Below, piece after piece: positions 46,040-56,472 of a DNA stretch of 64,000 nucleotides. The translations under genes were made by a program, and so were the position numbers. The stretch is from Aquilaria yunnanensis (Eukaryota; Streptophyta; Magnoliopsida; Malvales; Thymelaeaceae), in contig CM077600.1 of NCBI GenBank assembly GCA_039654915.1, positions 71,557,992 through 71,621,991 on the forward strand, given 5' to 3'. The notes beneath the pieces are model-generated. The model was not told where the DNA came from. It made no database searches and saw only the letters and a list, made by a program, of their open reading frames with translations. Each line of letters opens with the position of its first letter. Within the stretch, counting starts at the first letter, position 1.

Positions 46040-47342
46040 TCCCAACATTCTACTTTGTTGCCACTGATTCTTGAAATTAAGAGAAATCTTAGAGAGCTTC
46101 GAGCTACATCACACTTGGGAGAATCAAGCTCCACCTCTACATCCATGGAAGGTGGTGCAAATAATCTTAATGGTAATTGAGGCAAAAATGAATGTAATGG
46201 TGGAATGGATTATCAAGATGGAGTTTATCCAAGGAATCCTTAAAGGCCTATAAGGCAATTCATTCGACCCTTGGTAATGGAGAATTATTTGAGAACTATA
46301 AGGCCATCGGTTCAAGCCAGCAACTTTGATTTGAAACTACCCTTAATTTCTCTCATCCAACAAAATCAATTTGGAGGCTTGGCTTTAGAGGATCCAAACA
46401 CACAAATAGCGGATTTCTTGGAGGCTTATGACACTTTTAAGGTGAATAAGGTCTCTATAGATGATATTATGCTCCAATTGTTTTCTTTCTCACTTTGGGA
46501 CAAGGCCAAGGGATGATATCAATCACTTTAGCAAGAAAGTATAACCACTTGGAATAAAATGACCAAGAAATTCTTGAGCAAGTTTTTCCCTCCTTCCAAG
46601 GCCAGCCACTTGAGAGCTTCTGTTGTGACATTCAAGCAACATAAGATGGAGTCCAGTTCAGAGGCTTGGTAAAGATTTAAGGAGTTGCTTACAAAGTTCC
46701 TTCAGCATGGATTCTTGGATTGGCAATAAATCTAACTTTTCTACAAAGGCTTGGTACCCACTTGAAGATTGATGATTGATGCTTCGGCCCGTGGATCGTT
46801 GATGTTAAAGATGGCTAGTGATGCCTTCCAAATTCTAGAGCAATTGGCACTTAATGGAAAGCAATGGTTGAATGAAACAGCTCAACCAAGGAGAGGAGTA
46901 TTGGAGGTTGATCAGTTGACTGCTTTATTGGCATAAATGGCATCTCTTATGAATCAAATGTCCAAGTTGGCCAACAAGAAGGGTCCAACCACTAAACAAG
47001 CTACCACCTTTACCTCCAATATATATGGTGGTCATATGGACATGGAGCTTGAAGAAGAAAATTTCATAAGCAACCAGAATTTTAGGTTTACAGGCAATCA
47101 AATGGGAAATCAATGCAACCTAAAGTGGAGGAACCATTAAAATTTTTCCTATACAAATACAAAGAATGTTAAACAACCACCACCTCCTCCTGGTTCAACC
47201 AAGTCCCAATGGAGAAGAAACCCTCAATGGAAGAAATTAGTTACAGTTTACGAAAGGGACAATGAATAAGATGGAAAAGAATGAAGCCAATATAGATAAC
47301 TTGAGTGTTACCATTGCTAGTTTGATGGCAAATATGAGTGCA
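46040..47342 (+). pseudogene. gag: Athila-like gag fragment
   Basis: The core is SNFDLKLPLISLIQQNQFGG near 46320, then EDPNTQIADFLEAYDTFK near 46390, LQLFSFSLWDKAKG near 46475, then (after a stop) KKFLSKFFPPSKASHLR near 46570 and SSSEAW*RFKELL near 46655. This is the Retrotrans_gag region of plant Athila elements. YKGLVP-like and DQLTALLA*MASLMNQMSKL blocks follow near 46740 and 46910. The start is not certain; the first 200 bases are poorly conserved. In-frame stops are present at several places. The fragment ends exactly where element J begins (47343), and no Athila pol is found in the window. Confidence 0.85.
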
Positions 47343-48834
47343 TGTAGTGTCCATTACCCCGAAAGGGGTGCTCCCAGGAAGACAATGAAACCAAAGTCCC
47401 GTGCTAGTTGTAGTTGGCTAATTAATTACTTGTCCCATTTAAAACCTTTCATGCATCTAGTTATTAACCTATAAAGTGGCATGCTTGGGCTCACTTTGAC
47501 TTTAGGTAACAAACATAAAAAGAAGCTAAAATGTTGTGCGTAATTATTAAGACATATTTTAAATGCAAGCTGAAGCATAAAATGTAAGTGTATTTACTAC
47601 AAGTAATAACCGTGCATGTGCATCATTACATAAGTAAAGAATATGTGCATGCCCAAAAGAAACTAAAATACTACTCAACCTAGAGACATCGGAGGCTAAA
47701 CTAGCATTTATACGTATGCTAAAGGACTGCTACTAAGATCCACAGTCCACTATGTCCTTCCTTGTGCCATTAGCCTCTGCAAGGCTGCAAGTCCACCATA
47801 GTTAGCACAACAACTTAACCAGAAAAGCTAGAACCTTTAAATGATTTATTAGGTGGTTTCCTACATGAATGTGCTAGCTCAACAACCATCAATGATTGTC
47901 AGCTCCTTACAGATACAATCTTCACAATAACACTAAAAGGAGTGAGAATCTAAAGATTCCCAGTAAGGGATTTGGGTACCTGCAAAGAACCATTAAAAAC
48001 CTGCAAACAAAAACCTGAGGACACTCATATATCTAATATATGAAAACTACTGCGGTTCCAATGCAGTTTGAGGGCTAACATATATGCATATATTTGGGTC
48101 TCTCGAGACACCTCCTCAGCCTAGTCCTCCCACAGATATCACGCTCAGCCTAGTCAGTTCTTGGCCCTTAACTCACTCTTAGCAAGCCTTGGCTTGCTGA
48201 TATCCTAGTGAGCTAAGCTCCCTAACTATGCTTCCCTTCTTTTGTTGTACAGGAGCAATCCAAGTGTGCCTGGTAAAGCCTAGTTAGGTGCACTAAGGTC
48301 CCACGCTAGTACCTCAGGATTGTGCCTTCACTAGGTCACTAGCAGTTACTAACCTTTCACCCTTCCTATGGTGAACTGTAACTAGCACATGGCCAATCTT
48401 GTTTAGGCGTACTAGGTTCCTTCTCTAGTTCCTTGGGCTTGAGACCTGGCTAGGTAACTAGGTGTGCTAAGCCTCTGCCCCTAGGTGTACTAGGCTCCCA
48501 CTTTAGTCCCTCAGGTCCAGGACTTGACTAGGCGACCAAGTCTTACTATGCCTTAACCTTTTCTTGGTGAACCTTAAATGATATTAGGCTTGGTGGTTAC
48601 TAAATCTCAACAAGTTAGCCATTACTAGGAATCATGCTTGCTCTACATGCTCCTTGTGTTTTCTAGCACATATTAAGGTCTTGCATGCACTGTGGTAGCC
48701 TAACAACCTTGTGCCTCCAAGGCCCTTCAAATTGCTCTAGTGACTTAGCTTGAGTTCTAAGTCACCTTTATACTTAGAGCTCTTGATGTTCCTTCTGATT
48801 CCCTAGGGTAGCTTACACTTACTTAGGTGTTAAG
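47343..48834 (-). mobile_element. Element J 3' LTR, part 1
   Basis: This is the LTR terminus in element orientation. It contains the stem-loop module at 47943-47962 (TGAGAATCT/AGATTCCCA) and GGTACCTGCAAAGAACC just after it. Interrupted at 48834 by solo LTR I, with the TTAAG duplication. Confidence 0.88.
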
Positions 48835-51253
48835 TGTTATAGCCCTTCTAGTGGGAGGCGCAATTGAGGAAGGTAAAGTGTTTTAAATTAAGTTTAGAAA
48901 CTTAATTCTAGTTTACATAGCAAGAATAGGGAAGTTTAGCAAAGTTCACTAAGTTCCGAGAAGAATAAAGCACTGAACGAAGTTCAGGGGAAAAATGGTA
49001 ATTTTGCATCCTGAATAGCTGGGACGAGTCCCGAGTGTTTTAAAATGAATTTTTATAACTTAACTTTCAATCTTAACTCAAACTTGAAAAATAGACAAGA
49101 ATTTAATCAAGAATCACTAAGTTACAAAGATGGGGGACTTAATTGTAACAAGCTTAATACTTTGATGTCTTGTGTGTTAAGTGAGGGTTTAAGAAGGGGA
49201 AAGTGGGCTATGGCTGCCATAATCCCGTTTCTAGCCTTCTCACCCCCATTTAGCTCTCAAATTAAGCTTGGAATCAAGAGTTTTTGGTGCCAAGAGAAGC
49301 AATTCAAAGTATATAAGCTAGGAGGAAGCATTTTCAAGCTTGAAACCATGTTTTTGAGGCTTGGAAGGGCGTTTTCCTACTTCCCTTGTTTTTTAACGAG
49401 GTAATAAACATGTTCTTGATTGAATTCGTGTTTATTAGTTAGTTTGAAGCTTGGGTTTTGGTTAGAGAATGAAGTTTTAGTGATTAGTGCTTTGTTTTTG
49501 GATTGGAACTTGTGTAGAACTTTGGTGAGCTTGGTTGAACGAAAAGGGGATTGATTCTTATGTGTTACTTCGGGTTGAGGTAAGGGGAGTATGTTTTCAA
49601 GTTCATTGAATGCCATTAGCTTGAGTTTGCTTGAAGAATTCGAGTCGTTTTAGCTATGGCATTAGTTAAAGGTTTTGGTTGAATTATGGTGGACTAGAGG
49701 AATTGGGAGGATTGGATTGATGTTACAAGAAATCATAGATTGGCTTGTGATAGTTGGTTGTGATCTATGCAACATATTCTATGTGTATATCAAATTTGGA
49801 GGCATTCCAAGCATGTTTGATATGTGTAGGAAGTGTCCAAAGTTCATAGCAGCAAAACCAGAGTTTTTCTGGGCATTTTGTGGGTTTGGCGACACGTCGC
49901 CAATCCCCACGAGTTCCCACGACGCGTTGCCAATCCAGAAAACTATCTCAGAACATCGACAACTGTAGCGACGCGTCGCCAAGACAACATTTGACACCCG
50001 ATTTTGTTTTCAGCATTACTTTTCGTTCGAGTGTCTGATTGAGGTGATTCAAGATTCCACGCGAAGCTAAGAAGGAGTACTATCACCTCCATGTTTTAAA
50101 AACACCTAAAATGCCCCAGTTTTAGATTCATATTAACTCAAAGTGAAGGCAAGTTTTAAAGGAAACTTTGTTGCAATGATCACAACAAGGTATTACTAGC
50201 TCAGGTGAGAGGTTTAGAACCCTTATCGGCCTAGCCGTGCCATAGCCATGAGGTCACAAGGTGAAACCTTGTTCATCTAGTCTACAACAATGAGGCCCTG
50301 CGGCCTAGTCTACAAAGTTCCACCATAATTCCCCTACATAACGGCTATGGGAAGGCTACATGATTGCATCTAGTAAGCTTCGACTTGCTAGGAGCGGGTC
50401 AGTGATCAGGACTCGCTAGGCACAGAGTGATGCACCGTGAGGAGGACTACTTAAGGAGAGGTCTTATGGGCTAGTTATATATGCATAGATAATAGAACCC
50501 TCGTGCTGTGTGAGCTCGCAGCAAGAGTCCTAGTATTTTCTTGCAGGTACACTGAAGACCCCTTACTGAGAATTGTCGAATTCTCACTCCTTAGTTTTGT
50601 TATGCAGAGACTGAAGTTGCGGGACCGGGTAATCATTGAGGATTATCGCGGTAATGTTCTTTTGTGTGTACAGGTATGGCATTTGAGAATCCTTGTGATT
50701 CTAGTCTACATGGTGTATTTAGTTGGCTCGTTGGTCAAGTAACAGTGCTAACTAGTATCTTCCTTTGGCTGCAGAGCCTAGTAGCACTTGGCAAAGGACT
50801 TTTGAGACTCGCCACTAGGACGTGTATCCAAGGTGGGAGTTAGGCTAAAGAGATCTCAGTAAATGCTTGTATTTATATAGTATTTTAGTTGCCTCCATAG
50901 TCTATGTTTTGAGGAGTCCTCGACTCTAGGATTGCTCTTGGGTGAGGGCATTAGTCTACTTTATGTATGAATATTCTCACGAGTTGTTATGTGTAGTAAA
51001 CTCACACAAATGTTGATTTCATATGCTTTGGCTATTTGTATTTATGTTTCATAGAAATTACTCGGCCGAGTTAATGTTTTATGGTTTTAATAAACCAAGT
51101 CAAAGCATGAAGAGCATGCATATTGCATATTCTATGATAATCAACTAGTATCATGGGATTTAATCCGCACACATACACAACTAGCCAATTGCAATCCACC
51201 GTGAGACCAACTCTCACAGGGCTTCCTGGGCAGGGGCACGGGCGGTCGTGTCA
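48835..51253 (+). mobile_element. Solo LTR of family I (2.4 kb)
   Basis: TGTTATAGCCC...GGTCGTGTCA with the 5-bp duplication TTAAG at 48830-48834 and 51254-51258. The uninterrupted J LTR copy at 57850 reads GGTGTTAAAAAACCTCCC here, confirming the empty site. It holds the palindromic GGCGACGCGTCGCC array (49888-49982) and the stem-loop module (50537-50590). Its 119-codon ORF at 49045-49404 has no recognisable domain. Confidence 0.95.
50537..50590 (+). promoter_or_regulatory. Conserved LTR stem-loop module, copy in LTR I
   Basis: TTTTCTTGCAGGTACAC (acceptor-like), then CCCCTTACTGAGAATT, GTCG, AATTCTCACTCC. Perfect 8-bp stem TGAGAATT (50567-50574) with AATTCTCA (50579-50586) and a 4-base loop. 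Confidence 0.65.
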
Positions 51254-52785
51254 TTAAGCACCCTCCCAAGCCATGCCAAGCTCCCTCATTATCCATTATA
51301 GGCCTTTTATGGGCCCTAGAAGTCACATTGCACTCAAAGGTGCTTATGTGCCCTGTTACCCTCATTGTGACTCCTTTGGCCCTTAGGTGTTTTCATTAAC
51401 TTTTTGTAGTTCTTCCAACTCTTGAACCAATCTAGGGTCAATGAAATACTAACCCAAGACATCTTTCCCAACAACTATAAGTTGTGCCATAAGTTGCCCA
51501 CACTAACTATGCCTTAGTGAACATGCACTACACTTAGTTAACTAGGCCATGGTTCCAGTTCACCAATGCTAGTTCCCATGCTCCTTGTGTAAACTACTTG
51601 GTTACTCACTATTAATGCATTAAAACTACCTTAGGAACAAGTACAAGCCTTAACTAGGGCACCCAAGCACCCTCAAGGTCAACCAAGGTCACATTGTGCA
51701 TGATTTGCCATGCAGGCCATGATGCGAACACACCAAACATTTGGTGCTTATGCACCTTATTTCAGTTACCTTCCTGGAATTCATGTGAATGCATCATCCT
51801 ATGGTGTGGTCGAATATCAGGATTTTCTACCTCAATTTGGTGTGATGCGAATGCACCATTCTTTGGTGCATATTCCCTGCCTAGAATTGTGTTCTTCATG
51901 TTCTTTGTGCACAATGGCTACTACCTTGGTTCTAACCATTCTAAGCTTACCAATTCTCTTTCCCATGGCTACAATTAACATAAATGCATTAATAAACCAT
52001 GTAAAACACTAAATTCCTTACCTCAATTGGAGTGAAACAAGCAACATCAAGCGCATCCAAGCAAATTACCTCCTCTAAAGGGGGTTCCTATAGTTCCACA
52101 CAAATTCAACACAAATGGCACCAACTCAAGCTCATTTTTACAAGACCCAAGCTCATACAACCTAAAGAAACCAACATCAACTCAAGAACAAAGAGGGAAA
52201 AATGTTACCTAAGCTCACCAAGCTAAAAAAACGTGATCCAAGGCCTTCCACACCAAAAGCATGCAAGAACAAACCCTTTCTTGCATGGATACCTCATGAG
52301 ACTTCAATTTCCACCAAGAATTGTTGTTTTTCTAAATATTTGGCCATGAAAATTGACAGGGAAAGGCGAGCTACGGGCTTGGTGGTTGAAGATGATGAAT
52401 AGTGACCTCCCAAACCCTTGGAAAAGGTTTAAAAGCCCAACATTCCTCTTAAAACCTCCAACTTCTATAGTTTTGCCAAAAAGGCCATATGGTCAAGTAG
52501 TGCCGTAAGAGTTGGCAATCTAGTCCAAATCTTTGTTTATTATCACTTAGGTCCTAAAGAACAACTTATGAGCTTAAAAACCAAACCTATCACCTCGGGC
52601 TATAAAATTACTATTTTGTCCCTAGTGACACTTAGGTGACAAAGTGAACTAAGAACCATCTAACCCTTTAATAGACTGGCTTGATTTGCTTATTCAAACT
52701 AATTGTGGCATTAATTGAAGGATTTCGGCTTGTATAACATGTCTTACCTAACCGTTGAAGGTCCACTGCTTAGAGGACCATAACA
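51254..52785 (-). mobile_element. Element J 3' LTR, part 2
   Basis: Continues J after solo LTR I and matches 57858-59316. The end is set at CATAACA (TGTTATGG in element orientation). This is beyond the last base shared with the truncated right LTR, so the end is tentative. It contains near-palindromic CG-bearing repeats at 51719-51860. Confidence 0.78.
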
Positions 52786-55700
52786 TTCTCTGCACCTTGG
52801 AGAATTTGGTCTTTCGAATTGGATCTCCTTACCTTTAGATGAAAACTAGGATATGGTGCCAGCATATCCCAAGGAAACCTAGCAAGGGGTGTCAACTTTA
52901 CAACTACTCACCTGGTGCTCACCTGTATAGGTACTATGGCCAATGCTATAGTTTGTGCTTATGGCATAGAACAACCTTAACTACACTCCTCATTGTTCTC
53001 CCTACCTTTCCTGACCTTGCATGGTCTAGAAAGTCCTTAGTGCTCCTTCACTTTAAAGACTATGGTATGTACTCTAATATCCTCAACATACAGATACTGT
53101 AGAAGGACTTCCGATAACTTGACTTTATCCTGGTAAGTCCGATGACCAATGACTTCTCCTTACTTCCCTTGGTGTCAAACCTTCTAGCTGAAGTTAGCTT
53201 AACAAGTTTGCAACTTGTCCACTGGCACTTGCACTCGAGAAGTATTAGCCTGGGCTTGGCACTAGTTCTCCTATACCAAGCCCCTTAGTGCGAGTTAGCT
53301 TAACAAGCTTGGAACTTGTCTACTAACCCTCACACTGACAGTTCTTCACCGTAAGGTCAATACTCAACACTCCAGACAACCACTAGACTAAATGTATCAC
53401 TAGTGTACTATGGCCTCACCATAACACACCCCTAGCACCCAAGGCATACTCTGCTCCATGCTCCACTAGACTTTAGGGCTCTTCTGATCAAATGGTTTAC
53501 CAGGAGTTGTAAGTTTTGGTACACCCTAGAGTATGAGTCTTTGACACTTTTCTCTAATGGCCCCTATGCTTCAGGCATCCTGGTGCATCATGTGGGATAC
53601 GTATGCACTACTTGAGCATTGTAATCCTACCACCCTTACCACTTTGGAGTCCCTTACACTTGTATTACTACTAGAGAAAAAATCTCTTCAGTGCAAGTGC
53701 TAGAACTTCCATGTGGCTGGTAGTACATGGGCCTCATTCGTGCCTCCTTAGCTCAGGTCTCCTACCATGTAATGTCTGGGTACCAATACGCTACCTGAGC
53801 CAATGTCTTGATGCTTCAATTACTTTGCTTAGAGTATGCTTGGTGCACAAAGCCTACACACTAAGTCTTCACTTTTTAGGTAACTTGGCCCTTCACTGCT
53901 ACCAAAGTACCTCGATACCTTCTAGTGATCAATAACTAATTGGTCAAACTATCATGACAGGAGGACTGCCTTTACTTCCATGTATGACTACTATACCATG
54001 AAGAACACCGTGCCAAGCTCTTGTTTGGATGATGTGTGGATGTGATCTATCTCCATAACTTACTTTTTCATAGGTGGGGGAACTGACTTTATCACTTTAC
54101 TCGGTTCACTATAGGGAGGGGGTTAGCCATGGAAACTCCTCAAGTGGCTCACCTGCTATAACTCTGTCTAGCGCATTAAAGCATTTCTTATGCACGTCAA
54201 GGTCAGTATTATCCCATAAAGTTGTGAGCCTTACCTACTAGCCTATTATCTAGTCTCATAAGTCACTGGCCCTTCCTTTATGAGACACTAGGGTCCAACA
54301 AAACTCACACTTACTTTGGGCTCTTGACTAGTTAACTTGACCAACTCTGATTATGGTTTCAACCATTGACTTTCATGTACTCCGATGATTGCATGCAATT
54401 ACTGAAGTCATAAACTTTACCACTTGGGCACAACTGTACCTATACTCACCTGGCACTTTAAAACTACTAAGTGAATCACTTAGCTAGGTGGGAGAATCCA
54501 TTACGGTCATCCTAAGTCATCTCTTGATTGGTCATAGTAAACTCTTCTACATGGGCTACTTAACTCTACCCCAAAAAGTCTAGGCATAGTTTTCTCTTCC
54601 TGACATCACTTGGTCGTTCCTAACCTATGGTTCAATTTTTTACTAACTTACTGGGACAAGAAGCAACCAATAGCTACCACATGGTCCTTGGCTCCATATA
54701 GGACCAAGTTCTTCATTTACTTAGCTTGTCTCATTAGTCGAGCACCCTTCTCCCATAAGTCATCTTGGCGGCCCTTGACTCCATTTAACCTCAGGATGGT
54801 GAGTACAGATCAGATGCTATCCCTTGTTCCATGGTAGTCATTCCTATTGCTCAGGTTCTGTTACTACCACCTGGTAGCTAAGACCAACCCTAGGCAACTA
54901 TTTTGCTCTTGTTGGCCATCGACTAAGGTATGCAACTAACAGACAAATAAAACTATCCTTTTGTTTGCCCTATGGATGAGTTCCTCGCTCCTTGTTTCCT
55001 TCCCCAGCTTCCATCTACATAAGATGCTTAGAAATAAAAATTCAAATCTTACCTACTTACCCTTTTGGAACCCTGTTGAATTACTATTGTTGCTCATGCA
55101 TTTTAAGGAACTCATCTAGTTACCTAGCCAGCTATTAATGTTAACTAGGCCAACCAAGCTAACTTACAAGAGAATGTAGCCCATGGAACCGTAGAATGTT
55201 TCCAATCTAAGGCATTCAAGCCTCTACTTGCATGGTTTTATGCACTAGCAAATGGATCCTAGTGCTCTGGGTAACACCCCAACAATTAGTGCATTTTTGG
55301 GTTCAAATGCAGTTGGGTTCACCCTTTGCCTTGCTCAAGAAAACTACCCAACATGTGAACAAAATTATGCCAGTAAACTGATGCCAGAACAACTAACATG
55401 AAATTAAACTACTAGTGGAAGGCTAGGAACTTACCTCACTCTAGCCTCAACCTGCCCGTGAGTTCACTATGATTACTAGTCAAGTGTGGTAGCTGTATGG
55501 TGGTTGCCTACCCCAACCACTTGACTAGCCGAGGTGAAACTTGAATTATTGCTCTAGTTTACTAGGTTGACTCCTTTATGGCAACTGCTATTGGGGACTT
55601 GTTCTTAGGCTGGCTTTATCTTAACCAAGCCCATGACCACTTCCAGTCAAATGACCACTAAGACCATAAAAAGCTATTTCCTAGGTGCGAGGCCTTGAAC

Positions 55701-56452
55701 ATTGTACTTCTTGCACCTTGGGCATAAGCCCTACTATCCTTATGATCCATTCTTGATATTTAGCCAACTTCTACACTTTGTGCATGTCGCCCATGCTCTA
55801 ACTAGGTTGGGTGAGCCAACCTCCACCTTGCTAATCATGTGTCTAACTTCACTAAATCTTTTCCAAGGGCTAATGCCTTACTGAACTACTTGTTAGTAAT
55901 TTCACATCCATACTAATAGAGAACCTCCATAGTGCTAGCTTAAGGCCTTGTTGGTTTTCACCCCAACCTCCTACTCTCATAAAAAAAAGGTACGAGAATG
56001 CTCCTCTACTCTACTATGTAGCCTGCTTGACCAAATTTTCCTTTATCTCAGTCAATGCATCCTTATCTCCTTTGGTGCTACCTAACCCATCCAAGGTTTT
56101 TGGGTTGAAAATTTGAAACTGTGGGTAACTCCCTTCCTTGGATGTCTACACCTCCAGCTATAATGGATCATGTGGCCTGCCTTATTCTAAGGGTCTAAAA
56201 TGCTTCCCCAAGGATGATGGTCACATCCCACTACTTCCACCAAGGTGTTTCCATTACCTTGGAGAAAGCCAAACTACCTACCCTAATGTTGTCACAACTA
56301 GATTGCTAGGATCCACTATAGAACCTTTAGCATCCAAAATTGCACCTGACCTAGTTCCACCATTGCAACTTGCAACCAAAGCTACACAGTGCACACAGAA
56401 GTTAGAAAGTAATAGTTAGTGCTAACTATTCTAGCATAAGGACAACATCTAG
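52786..56452 (-). other. Element J internal region, no coding sequence seen
   Basis: 3.7 kb without a frame longer than about 95 codons and without gag, protease, RT, RNase H or integrase motifs on either strand. Either a non-autonomous LARD-type interior or an unusually decayed chromovirus interior. Confidence 0.6.
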
Positions 56453-56470
56453 AGCCTTGCTCTGATACCA
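56453..56470 (-). other. Primer-binding site of element J (initiator tRNA-Met)
   Basis: TGGTATCAGAGCAAGGCT on the - strand. The first 12 bases are the canonical initiator tRNA-Met site, two bases from the LTR edge at 56473. Confidence 0.9.
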
Positions 56471-56472
56471 CC

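Noticed and set aside
49045..49404. 119-codon + strand ORF
   Set aside because: Lies wholly inside solo LTR I, has no recognisable domain and ordinary LTR base composition.
49888..49982. Palindromic repeats as a CRISPR array
   Set aside because: Three short self-complementary motifs with irregular spacing in a plant LTR, no cas genes.
56453..56470. tRNA gene
   Set aside because: Only the 18-base primer-binding complement is present, without any cloverleaf.
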